Positions 49,010-57,502 are shown, counted from the first letter of the stretch. The stretch is DNA of 64,000 nucleotides from an uncultured Methylococcaceae bacterium (GCA_903859815.1 CAIOOA010000067.1:178556-242555); one strand, 5' to 3'. Numbers and translations: made by a program. Notes: generated by a model not told the origin, from the sequence alone.

Positions 49010-49079
49010 GAGCGGAACCCAAGAATTCAACTTACGGTAAAACCCGCTCTGAAAATTAACAAGAGGTTTCAAACTTGCA

Positions 49080-49548
49080 TTAGCTATTCCAGAGTTTTAC
49101 TTCACTTTCCCTTCTTTTCTTCAAACCCGGCACCACTTTACCGCCAGCCTTATCCCAACGCATGAGTTGGGCTGGCACTTGGTCATATTGACCGTTATTG
49201 AGCTTTTTCAACAGGGTGCTGTTTAAATGCGCCGCCGCCCACATTAAACGTAAACGACACTAAGGCATCAAATTGGTGTTGGTTTAATTCAACTTTGACG
49301 TTATTGTTTACAGTAGTTTCGGCTGGCTTTACATCCTGCTCCAATAGCTCGTCAGCTTGCTCTGCTGTGAGTCCATTCACATATTTGACTGACTCACCGT
49401 TAATGTTAATCTTGCCCGAAGATAGCTCGGATTTGGTCAGTAGATGACCAACACCTATCGTCAGCAAACCTGCCGAATCTTTGTAAGCTTTTAAACGAAC
49501 ACCTTCCCATTCCTCTAATAATTCTCGACCGTGCGGACTCATGTGCAT
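49080..49548 (-). pseudogene. GH24 phage-type lysozyme, frameshifted
   Basis: The open part (49548-49195) encodes MHMSPHGRELLEEWEG, VRLKAYKDSAGLLTIGVGHL, the Glu-8-Asp-5-Thr triad of T4-type lysozymes, and NVGGGAFK, then stops after ten foreign residues. In the +1 frame from about 49221 the missing C-terminal third continues: STLLKKLNNGQYDQVPAQL, MRWDKAGGKVVPGLKKRRE and VKLWNS, ending at TAA (49080-49082). One base change in length would restore a ~155-residue enzyme. It may be a true pseudogene or a sequencing error. AGAGG precedes the ATG. Confidence 0.85.
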
Positions 49549-49651
49549 GATAATGACCTCTTATGTTTGATTATGGACATCAATAATGCTGGCTTGGCTA
49601 CCAATGCCAGCGTGGGGCGCAATGCGCGGAGTACTGTGATTTTCGCCGCGC

Positions 49652-50134
49652 TTAAGATTTATTTTGCTCATCCATGGCTTTTTTAATACTGTCTATGACT
49701 TCGGGTGGGGCTTGTTTATCGATGGCATCCCTCAAGACATTGCCTAAAGCAATGACAGTTTGTTGTCGTTGGAGATTCTGTTGGTTTTTTGCCTCAGCCT
49801 GCAATACAGCTTCACGTTGTTTATAATCATCCTTGCCGCTCCCTTTTATAGCTGCTCCTAGCACTTCTGTCATGCGAAGAAGAATTTGATTCACCGCCTC
49901 TGATGAGTATCCTCCAATTAATCCAAGCACGATGGGATTGTATTCCTTGGCACCTATGTCAGGCCCAAAACTAGCAAGTATCACACCCGAGACAATTCCA
50001 AGAAAGAATCGCAATAAATTTATTGAGTTGTACGCGGGTTCATAAGTCCGCTCTGATATGTATTTATAAGCTGTAAATAGCGTATAAAATCCAGCCCCGA
50101 GGGTTGCGGCTGATAAATTCATTAGAATTGACAT
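49652..50134 (-). CDS. Small hypothetical membrane protein
   Basis: 160 residues from ATG 50134 (MSILMNLSAATLG), with GGGAAAA upstream. There are two to three hydrophobic segments in residues 1-85 (LGAGFYTLFTAYKYI, FFLGIVSGVILASFG, PIVLGLIGGYSSEAV), then a charged coiled coil (YKQREAVLQAEAKNQQNLQRQQ). No known family. It is next to the lysozyme gene on the same strand, so a role with it is possible but unproven. A GTG at 50152 gives six more residues. Confidence 0.65.
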   Translation of the reverse strand: MSILMNLSAATLGAGFYTLFTAYKYISERTYEPAYNSINLLRFFLGIVSGVILASFGPDIGAKEYNPIVLGLIGGYSSEAVNQILLRMTEVLGAAIKGSGKDDYKQREAVLQAEAKNQQNLQRQQTVIALGNVLRDAIDKQAPPEVIDSIKKAMDEQNKS

Positions 50135-50195
50135 AGCATTTTTCCCATGCACTTAATGGATGAAGATTGATTGAGTCTGCTATCGATATATATTT

Positions 50196-50693
50196 TCATG
50201 GAGCCGGTTTATTGCCACTCTGCTCTACCCTTGGAGTTGGCATCTGGCTACCATGCGCCGAATCTGGAACTCGTTTCTGGCTACTTTCCTCGGCATGAGG
50301 AACCGAATCAATTTTTATATTGGTTGACTGGTAGAGGAAAGTCAAAAATGCAATGACTGTGCAAATGGCAATGATCGGAATGGCCCATACTTGTTTCAAC
50401 CACTTCCCCATTCCTTGTTCCGGGTCAGTGGCTTTAAGAGAGCGAATCGTGGCAGGTAGCACTATTTCACAAAGTTGACCATGAATGCTTAAAGCCAACC
50501 TTAACTGTTCTTGACTAATTCTTTCTGTATCTGAAAAATTATGTACGGCTAATTGACTGAGCGCATCTTTAGCCTTTTCTGTGATACGGTCCCCGGGTAA
50601 CGATCTGGCGTATGCCTGAAGAAAAGCTATTTCTTTAATCGTTTCGTCAAGTTGTTTTTCCAACTCGTCGGTGTTGATATATTCAGTAGTCAT
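50196..50693 (-). CDS. Hypothetical single-span membrane protein
   Basis: 165 residues from MTTEYINTDELEKQL (50693); an ATG at 50705 is possible. A cytoplasmic helical N-terminal half is followed by one membrane helix (VWAIPIIAICTVIAFLTFLY) and a ~45-residue Pro/Ser-rich tail. No recognised domain. It lies upstream of the preceding membrane gene and downstream of the Vps62-like gene, on the same strand. Confidence 0.65.
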   Translation of the reverse strand: MTTEYINTDELEKQLDETIKEIAFLQAYARSLPGDRITEKAKDALSQLAVHNFSDTERISQEQLRLALSIHGQLCEIVLPATIRSLKATDPEQGMGKWLKQVWAIPIIAICTVIAFLTFLYQSTNIKIDSVPHAEESSQKRVPDSAHGSQMPTPRVEQSGNKPAP

Positions 50694-50803
50694 AATGATT
50701 CCCATGTTTTTATCAGGAAGCTGGAGCTTTCAATCTCGCACTCACAAGCCGGAACTAAACCTAAGCAAGACAGGATTAGTCGAGTATTCTAAGCGTATAC
50801 AGG

Positions 50804-52624
50804 TCAGTCTTTATCGTTGCACCAACTACTCTTAAAGCCTATCGTTTCTGGACTGGGTGTTTCTATTTCAGCTTCGCCTTCACTATCTCCCCAATGTCCA
50901 GAAAAACGGTTCCAGGCGTTGTCAGTGTCTTCTGATGGGTTATCGTGAAGTAATATCAGATGTTCAGCCACCTCCCAAAGCGGTCCTTTGTCAGTTTTAT
51001 CTTCTGCTAAACCGTATAGCCTGACGTGATCACCCATATCCCAATAACTGGCATGAGAATGTTTTGCTGAATATACAACCGGAAAGGCAACATTTCTCAA
51101 TAGGCCGATATTACTGTACAGATTGTTATTGCCGCTACTATCGACATCGACTATTCTGGCATCCCCAGTAGGTTCTATGGAGGTTTTCTCATCACCGCCA
51201 TTATGCACCTCAATGATTGTACCTTCCGTGGTCAGAATCAAAGAGGGACGATCTCCGCTATCATACTTTGTACCTTTAACTTTCTCCCAAACAATAGTAT
51301 CGCTATTGATAGCACCAGTACGATAATACAGATTGTTATTATCTCCGCCGCCATTATGAACTTCAATTATCCTGCCAGATTGGGTGACAGCAATTGAGGG
51401 ATTATCACCAGAATCATACTCAATGCCTTTGCTTCCGCTACCCCATAGGATACTATTGGCGTTAAGTTGACCTATTCGGTAATAAAGTTTGTTATTCTCA
51501 CCGCCACTATGCACTTCAATAATTTTACCCTCAGAAGTAACCGTTATGGCGGGGCGGTTTCCAGTATCGTATTTAATGCCATCGGTGTCCCAAATAATAT
51601 TTTTTTCTTGCCAATGACCAATACGGTAATAAAGATTATTATTACCCCCACCATTATGGACTTCGATAATTTTTCCATCAGGTGTGACGACTATGGCTGG
51701 ATTATCTCCGGTATCATATTTTTTACTTTCGGTGCTATCCCAGATTATTTCATTATTATTCAAACGTCCAATTCGGTAGTAAAGGTTGTTATTACCGCCA
51801 CCATTATGAACTTCAATAATTCTTCCATCCGCAGTCACCGCTAATGCAGGGCGGTTTCCAGTGTCGTATTTGATGCCTTTATCATTCCAAGCTACACTAT
51901 TTCCATGTAACTGCCCTACCTGATAATACAGATTGTTATTACCGCCACCATTATGAACTTGGATTATTTTATTGCTGGATACGAGAGCAATTGATGGATT
52001 ATCACCAGTATCATATTTTTGAGCAGGATACCAGACAATATAAGCCAGACACTCATCATTATTGCACCATTTATTGTCTCCATGTCCTGTATAACAAACT
52101 GATTTTATGTTGTTTCCTGTACTATCGAGGCGAACAGTGATATGTTCCCAATCGGCATCATGCGTTCCGGTACTGCCAATCGTTGCGGTGTCACCATTAT
52201 AAGGATAGAAAAACCAGTACTGTATATCAATATCCTCTGATTGCTTAGCTCTTCTGACATGCACATAACACGATGTCTGCACTTTTCCATCTTTAATCTC
52301 CTCGCCTTGCCTGACTGTTGAATCCGTGATCCGCAAGTACCAGACAAATTCATCCGAATCAAATTCGCTAGCAGCCGACGAAATGCCTTCTCTGTTTTGA
52401 GCAATCAAATTGTTGAACGTTATTTCCCCTTCTTTCAACACCACATCGTCATCATTTTTAAAACATAGCCTTACTCTTTTTAAATACCAATCAACAGATG
52501 ACGGACGACTGTCATCTTTGCTGTGCAAATAGATGAGGGGGGCAAATTTCTGAGCTAGAGCTTTAGTGTCCGATAAAGACAAGCCAATAGATCTATTACA
52601 ATTTTGAATCGATTTCTTACCCAT
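50804..52624 (-). CDS. Vps62-like protein with an inserted seven-repeat propeller
   Basis: This 606-residue protein has no signal peptide. Residues ~20-200 match the start of the Vps62/DUF946 family (FAPLIYLHSKDDSRPSSVDWYLKRV, HDADWEHITVRLD). Residues ~505-600 match the end (VVYSAKHSHASYWDMGDHVRLYG, LWEVAEHLILL). Between them are seven ~48-residue repeats with the core GKIIEVHNGGGNNNLYYRIG and KYDTGDNPA, which should form a seven-bladed lectin-like propeller. The last blade is degenerate (ARIVDVDSSGNNNLYSNIG). Function unknown; a carbohydrate-binding or toxin-like role is a guess. Confidence 0.83.
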   Translation of the reverse strand: MGKKSIQNCNRSIGLSLSDTKALAQKFAPLIYLHSKDDSRPSSVDWYLKRVRLCFKNDDDVVLKEGEITFNNLIAQNREGISSAASEFDSDEFVWYLRITDSTVRQGEEIKDGKVQTSCYVHVRRAKQSEDIDIQYWFFYPYNGDTATIGSTGTHDADWEHITVRLDSTGNNIKSVCYTGHGDNKWCNNDECLAYIVWYPAQKYDTGDNPSIALVSSNKIIQVHNGGGNNNLYYQVGQLHGNSVAWNDKGIKYDTGNRPALAVTADGRIIEVHNGGGNNNLYYRIGRLNNNEIIWDSTESKKYDTGDNPAIVVTPDGKIIEVHNGGGNNNLYYRIGHWQEKNIIWDTDGIKYDTGNRPAITVTSEGKIIEVHSGGENNKLYYRIGQLNANSILWGSGSKGIEYDSGDNPSIAVTQSGRIIEVHNGGGDNNNLYYRTGAINSDTIVWEKVKGTKYDSGDRPSLILTTEGTIIEVHNGGDEKTSIEPTGDARIVDVDSSGNNNLYSNIGLLRNVAFPVVYSAKHSHASYWDMGDHVRLYGLAEDKTDKGPLWEVAEHLILLHDNPSEDTDNAWNRFSGHWGDSEGEAEIETPSPETIGFKSSWCNDKD

Positions 52625-52657
52625 GATTGACTACCTGATTATATGTAGTTGTTGCTG

Positions 52658-52718
52658 GTTCCCAAGTTCCAGCTTGGGAACCCTTGCTTGCCACGTTCCC
52701 AAGCCGGAGCTTGGGAAC
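52658..52718. repeat. Two GTTCCCAAG-family palindromes
   Basis: Two 24-bp palindromes (52658-52681 and 52695-52718) with arms GTTCCCAAG and CTTGGGAAC are separated by 13 bp. They lie between the Vps62-like gene and the duplicated-domain gene. Confidence 0.8.
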
Positions 52719-52758
52719 GAGCGGATTATTAACAAGCGGACATTTTGATTGGCCGCTA

Positions 52759-53667
52759 CTACTTACTGATAGTAAGAGTGATGATTTTGTTTTTCGTATC
52801 GAACGCGGTAGGTTGCAAAATCAGGTTGTCATACCCGTTGATATCGGATTGAGAGGCGGAGCCAAACCAGTTTTGGAGAGTGGGGTTCCACCAGACTTGG
52901 GTAATCCAGACTTTAGAACCCACACTATAAACTACCATATCTTTTTTTATCTTGGCTGGCGTGTACTCAATATAGCCTTTATCATCATTGATTTTGATGT
53001 CATCGCTTTCACCGCCGCCGTTTAATGAGATCATCTCAATATCGCGGATGCTAAAATCGCTACTGGCTTTGGCTTTAAGCGCATTTTGGTCATGCCAATC
53101 ACCATCCTTTTTTGTCTTGATTGGAAAATCGTAGGAGGTATTATTGGTAATACGCAAGGTGGTAAAATCATTACTAATCTTGCGTCCATAGCTATGATCC
53201 CTAAGCAAGGTGAGAGTGCATTCCGCGCCTGTCACTGCTGGAACGATGAGCGCATCATGTTTGTCAATACTGTCGAAAACGGGATTTAACAGCCATGCCT
53301 TTTTATCTCCGTTCCAAGTGACCAGATTTGCCCAAATATTACACTTAGATTGATCAAAGCTATCTTCTTTTTCACCAGATTTATACTCAATATAGCCTTT
53401 AGTATCGTTGATTTTGACATCATCACTCGAACCATCACCATTAAGCGATATTTGTTCGGTGGTCGCTATGGGGAAGGACATTCTCCCGCCCGATTTGAGT
53501 TCTTTATCGCTGGACCAATCTTTGCCTTTGTCTTTGTGGCGTACTTTATAAGTGTATCCAGATTCGCACACGATGGTTAGTGTGGTAATCTCAGTGCTGA
53601 TGGTTTTACCATAGCCTTTAGCGTTGGCATCCTCATTTTTCTTTTTCAGGTCTTCTGCTTCGCTCAT
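52759..53667 (-). CDS. Hypothetical protein with a tandemly duplicated beta-rich domain
   Basis: 302 residues, no signal peptide, AGAGGA before the ATG. Two ~135-residue units repeat the same landmarks: TLTIVCESGYTYKV / TLRITNNTSYDFPI, EQISLNGDGSSDDVKIND / EMISLNGGGESDDIKIND, KGYIEYKSG / KGYIEYTPA, and a WN-x-KAWLLNP / WNPTLQNWFG block. The family is not recognised. It is the first gene of the minus-strand cassette that continues with the Vps62-like, membrane and lysozyme genes. Confidence 0.75.
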   Translation of the reverse strand: MSEAEDLKKKNEDANAKGYGKTISTEITTLTIVCESGYTYKVRHKDKGKDWSSDKELKSGGRMSFPIATTEQISLNGDGSSDDVKINDTKGYIEYKSGEKEDSFDQSKCNIWANLVTWNGDKKAWLLNPVFDSIDKHDALIVPAVTGAECTLTLLRDHSYGRKISNDFTTLRITNNTSYDFPIKTKKDGDWHDQNALKAKASSDFSIRDIEMISLNGGGESDDIKINDDKGYIEYTPAKIKKDMVVYSVGSKVWITQVWWNPTLQNWFGSASQSDINGYDNLILQPTAFDTKNKIITLTISK

Positions 53668-53872
53668 GACGTTATCCTCTTTGTGTTGATGGATTTAATG
53701 GCAGTCGTGCTGAATATGGGAACGGTAGATAGATTGCTTTACCTATCGCCCCAATTTCGACTGCATTAAATAATCAATGCCGGGCATTTTCAAACCTCGA
53801 AATCCCACGAAATGTAACAAAAAGACACAAAACAAGGCTATGCTATTGATTTTATGATGTAACAAAGTTTGC

Positions 53873-53956
53873 GTCGGAGCGCCAAAGCTTGCTTTGGCAT
53901 CGGAGCGTCGGAGCGCCAAAGCTTGCTTTGGCTGTCAAAGCAAGCTTTGACGCTCC
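53873..53956. repeat. GGAGCG-type palindromic repeats
   Basis: Two and a half units in a row (CGGAGCGCCAAAGCTTGC at 53875 onward, and the 47-bp palindrome 53910-53956). The latter is identical to 47978-48024. The block ends 2 bp before the stop codon side of the response-regulator gene and could act as its 3' hairpin. Confidence 0.8.
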
Positions 53957-53957
53957 A

Positions 53958-54665
53958 CTACTCAATAATGGAGATACTGCCAGAAAAGCGATAACCTACG
54001 CTGTGATGGGTTTGAATGGGGCATTCCAAGCCGGTTTGTTGCTTGATTTTTTTCTTTAGCCTGCGTGATAATTCAGTCAATGCGCGGCCCACGCAATCAT
54101 TGTCGGGATAATGCAGCGAATTCATCAAACGTTTGCGAGCGACAGACATTCCTTCCGCCAGAGCGAGTTGATGAAGAAAATCGAACTCCCTGCCCGTCAG
54201 GATGACTTCGATTCCAGTCGGTGCGATCAAATGCCAGTTCGACCGGTTCAGCCTCCACACAATTTCCAATTCCGTGGCTTGCTGGCTACGTTCCAGCCGA
54301 CGCTTCGCCACGCTGGTGATGGCTGCCAACAATTCTTTTATGTTGACTGGCTTGACTAAGTAAAGATCAGCCCCGACCGCATAACCTTGCACCCGATACT
54401 CGATACCGCCCAGCGCGGTCAGGATGATGATGCCTAAGTCAGTTTTGCGGCGTAGCTCTTCCGCCAATACATAGCCAGACTGGTCTGGCAACCCGATGTC
54501 AATGACCGCGACATCAAAAGTATCTTGTTCCAAACTGGCATGACATTCTTTGGCACTACCAACCCCGGTCACGGCAAAACCCTCATCTTCGATATAGAGG
54601 GTAATGCTTTCGCGCAGGTCGATGTCGTCTTCAACAATCAATACTTTGTATTCGGATTCATTCAT
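53958..54665 (-). CDS. OmpR-family response regulator
   Basis: 235 residues: a receiver (KVLIVEDDIDLRESI, acceptor Asp56 in VAVIDIGLPDQSG, YLVKPVNIKELLAAI) and a winged-helix Trans_reg_C domain (ILTGREFDFLHQLALAEG, VGRALTELSRRLKKK, THHSVGYRFSGS). It is 51 bp downstream of the sensor kinase gene, with which it should form a pair. The receiver is a close paralogue of the one at 43317-43721. Confidence 0.94.
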   Translation of the reverse strand: MNESEYKVLIVEDDIDLRESITLYIEDEGFAVTGVGSAKECHASLEQDTFDVAVIDIGLPDQSGYVLAEELRRKTDLGIIILTALGGIEYRVQGYAVGADLYLVKPVNIKELLAAITSVAKRRLERSQQATELEIVWRLNRSNWHLIAPTGIEVILTGREFDFLHQLALAEGMSVARKRLMNSLHYPDNDCVGRALTELSRRLKKKIKQQTGLECPIQTHHSVGYRFSGSISIIE

Positions 54666-54716
54666 GGGTCAGCAATGTGAAGGCGGTGGTAAGTAAAGTC
54701 CAAACAAGCTCGGACG

Positions 54717-56690
54717 CTACGAGTCCGTCACAACAGGCAAGCGAACCGTCAATGTCGTACCGGAACCATTGCTTTGAATGGCGACACTGCCATGATGTTC
54801 CTCAACAATTCTTTTGACCAAATAAAGCCCGACCCCAGAGCCTAGGATATGATCATTGCCGGGTATCCGATAATACTTTTCAAACACCCGCTCACGTTCT
54901 TCGGGCGGGATGCCAAGCCCTTGATCGCACACGTTGATGACTGCTTCCGTTCCTAATCGGCAGACATTCACTACCACTGCCCTACCCTCTGGTGAATATT
55001 TGATCGCATTATCCAACAAGTTCAGCACAGCGGTTTTTAATAAACGCCGGTCGGCTGCAACCATCATATCCGTGTCAAGACTTGTGGAAAAAGCCAACTG
55101 ACTCCAAGGCCAAAACTCCTTGGCTTGAGCAATGACTTCTTCAACCAAGCCTATCACGCCAACATTCTCCAGCTTGAGCTTAAAATCATCTTGGGCAAAC
55201 TTTGCCTTGTCCAAATTGACTTCCAGCAGTTCCGTCAAACGGGCGATGGCCCGTTGCATTTTATTGATGGCAAAGGTCAACATTCTATCTGGATCGTGTT
55301 TCTTCTTGGACAACAAATCAAGATTGATGCGGATGATGGCGAGTGGGGTCCGGTATTCGTGAGTCACCATGGACACAAAGCGCACTTGCCGGTCCAAGGT
55401 TTCTTCCAAATCTTGCTTTTTTTGACGCAGTTCCACGGTCATTTCGGCAGCCATTTCCTCGGCATTATGTTTGGCATTGCGCTCGGCTAACAAGGCATTT
55501 TTATGGTCTATTCGCAGCTTGTCGGCCAAGCCAAACGTCAGCAGCATGATATTGCCAAACGTCACAAATTGGACTAGGTTGCTGATAACCCATGTGATCG
55601 GAAGCTTTCCAGTCAAACGCAATAGTTCCATGGCGGGTGCGACTAAGATCAGTAAAAACGCCATGCAATAATAGACACTGCCACATATTTTCTTTCGCAC
55701 GGATTTAAAGCTGAGCCAAATCATCAGGCTAAACAAACCAATCCCAATCACAAAAATGGTGCAAAATATCACGGCAACCGGCAAGAAAGGAGTCGATACA
55801 AACGTCAGGGAAGCGACCGCCAATAGTAAGAATAAAAATTGCCGTTGTCGCTGAGTTAACACGGGTTTAAATAAGGTATAACCAAATAGGATAAGAAAAA
55901 TGCAAGCACCACAAGCGCTTTGATAAACAAAAAAATCGCCGATGCGATGGGCAAACGATGGAAACACTAAAGGTAATATGCCTGTCGCTGCAAGACGGTT
56001 ATTAAACAAGCATAATAAAAACATGCCATAAAACCCAAATAGCCTCTGCCGAATGCGAATATAAAGCAGCAAGCTAATCGAGGCGGTCAATAAATAAACC
56101 GATAGCATGATCATTTGCAGCATGATGGTGAAATTGCTGCTTTGTAAAAGAATATATCCCGGTTTTATGGAACCGAATAAAGAAAGATTGCTGCTGGTTT
56201 GTAAGCGTATGTAAACCCAACGGGGCAGACCTTTAGGTAAATTTAACGGGGCGACAAAATCCGGTTGCAGCCTTTGGCTATCCAACGCGGGTATGTGGTC
56301 GCCTAGACGAAATACTTGATAAGCATCAGGATTGCTTGGATTATCCCCGGTTTGCACATAGACGGTGACAAAATCCAATATCGGAGGGCCAAGGGCGAGA
56401 TAAGTCCCACTACTGAAAGGATAGGTTTGACTCACCTGAAACCGAAACCATATCACCTGCTTGCCAAAGCCTTCGTTGAAGAATCCCGGAAGGGTTTTGA
56501 AGCCTTGGCTAATCGGGTCAGTGATTATTTGAGCAAAATCATAAGCTGCCGTGTCATCTTCAAAGACCTCCAGATAACCCGCAAGAGGAAAGGAACGGTG
56601 TTCATCAAGCAATAGCGGTTCAGCCTGGGCGATTGCTCCGCTAAACAGGCAATACCAGAATATCCAAAAACATTGACGGAATAAGCTCAT
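54717..56690 (-). CDS. 7TMR-DISM sensor histidine kinase
   Basis: The 657-residue kinase has a signal peptide (FWYCLFSGAIAQA), then a periplasmic 7TMR-DISMED2 beta-sandwich (~25-180, QVIWFRFQVSQ, WVYIRLQTSS) and seven membrane helices (~188-385). A coiled coil (NALLAERNAKHNAEEMAAEM), HisKA (His ~443 in SMVTHEYRTPLAI) and HATPase (LLDNAIKYSPEG, CDQGLGIPPEERERVFEKYYR, SGVGLYLVKRIVEEH) follow. Members of this family sense carbohydrates or other small ligands outside the cytoplasm. Confidence 0.94.
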   Translation of the reverse strand: MSLFRQCFWIFWYCLFSGAIAQAEPLLLDEHRSFPLAGYLEVFEDDTAAYDFAQIITDPISQGFKTLPGFFNEGFGKQVIWFRFQVSQTYPFSSGTYLALGPPILDFVTVYVQTGDNPSNPDAYQVFRLGDHIPALDSQRLQPDFVAPLNLPKGLPRWVYIRLQTSSNLSLFGSIKPGYILLQSSNFTIMLQMIMLSVYLLTASISLLLYIRIRQRLFGFYGMFLLCLFNNRLAATGILPLVFPSFAHRIGDFFVYQSACGACIFLILFGYTLFKPVLTQRQRQFLFLLLAVASLTFVSTPFLPVAVIFCTIFVIGIGLFSLMIWLSFKSVRKKICGSVYYCMAFLLILVAPAMELLRLTGKLPITWVISNLVQFVTFGNIMLLTFGLADKLRIDHKNALLAERNAKHNAEEMAAEMTVELRQKKQDLEETLDRQVRFVSMVTHEYRTPLAIIRINLDLLSKKKHDPDRMLTFAINKMQRAIARLTELLEVNLDKAKFAQDDFKLKLENVGVIGLVEEVIAQAKEFWPWSQLAFSTSLDTDMMVAADRRLLKTAVLNLLDNAIKYSPEGRAVVVNVCRLGTEAVINVCDQGLGIPPEERERVFEKYYRIPGNDHILGSGVGLYLVKRIVEEHHGSVAIQSNGSGTTLTVRLPVVTDS

Positions 56691-56897
56691 GTCGATAATG
56701 ACACCTAGGAGATTCGTTAGCTGACTGAAGTGATGCAGTAGCCAAGTATTATAGCGTCAAAGCTTGCCTAGGTTTGGAGCCAAAACTGCTTGTAGTTCCG
56801 GCTTTAGCTGGTCTTTTCGGGCTTGTCTTCCGCCTAAAGGCGGGACTACGAACGCTAACTTGATGGCAGCGAGCCGGAGCGTGGGGACCATCAAATA

Positions 56898-56947
56898 CTC
56901 ACACGACAACAAGACCGACTCGGTTTTGAAAACCGAGTCGGTCTTTA
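56898..56947. repeat. 50-bp repeat with strong hairpin, copy 1
   Basis: Contains a perfect inverted repeat (arms AAGACCGACTCGGTTTT and its complement, one-base loop, 56911-56945). All 50 bp are identical to 58279-58328. It is preceded by CTCACACGACAAC in both copies. It may act as a bidirectional terminator. Confidence 0.85.
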
Positions 56948-56984
56948 TGCTATATTGCCATTCAGTATTGATGAGCATTTGGCA

Positions 56985-57330
56985 ATGATGGACGAGTGCT
57001 CAGCCATGGCTGATGAAGGCTCTGTTAGTCTTGCTGAGTAGTCGGCGAGCCTTGCTGACTGTTCAGCGGGTCTTGCTGAGCAGTGGCCGAATCTGTTTGA
57101 CTGCCGAGCGGACCTTGCTGAGCAGTGGGCCAATCTAGTTGACTGCCTTGCGGGTCTTGATCGGCAGTGGGCGAAGCTTGCTGATTGATCGGCGGACTTC
57201 GATGAGCGGGTACTGTGTTTGCTGATGGCTCATCCATGACGGCTGAACGGTCAGCAAGCTCCGCTGACCACTCATCACACTCAGCCGAGCATTCAAACTA
57301 GTCAGCCCACTGTCGCTCAAGCACAGCTAG
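56985..57330. repeat. Degenerate ~21/42-bp repeat array
   Basis: Imperfect repeats built around GGTCTTGCTGAGCAGTGG and CTTGCTGA motifs. On the minus strand one frame reads 14-residue units such as PTAQQGPLGSQTDS and ATAQQDPLNSQQGS, and another frame reads CSARPAEQSARL-type units. The periodicity in two frames points to a DNA-level repeat and not a selected protein. Confidence 0.55.
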
Positions 57331-57384
57331 GCAATCAGCAAGATTGAATAAGCGCTTGGCAAGGGCTGATGATTGCTCATTCTT

Positions 57385-57502
57385 GGAGCGTCAAAGCTTG
57401 CTTTGACTCGGGCTTGGAGCGTCAAAGCTTGCTTTGACTTGGGCTTGGAGCGTCAAAGCTTGCTTTGACTTGGGCTTGGAGCGTCAAAGCTTGCCTTGCT
57501 TT
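57385..57502. repeat. 31-bp tandem repeat, nearly four copies
   Basis: Units begin at 57385, 57416, 57447 and 57478; each starts GGAGCGTCAAAGCTTGC and contains the palindrome TCAAAGC/GCTTTGA, with the spacer TTGGGCTT between. The last copy is degenerate (TTGCCTTGC). It is the tandem form of the GGAGCG family seen at 47964 and 53873. Confidence 0.88.

Noticed and set aside
48882..49022. N-terminal extension of the PEP-CTERM protein ending at 48252
   Set aside because: It reads through a truncated palindromic element; the ATG at 48881 has a good ribosome binding site and is followed directly by a signal peptide.
57025..57237. Possible repeat protein on the minus strand
   Set aside because: A second frame over the same DNA shows the same periodicity, so the repeat is at DNA level.
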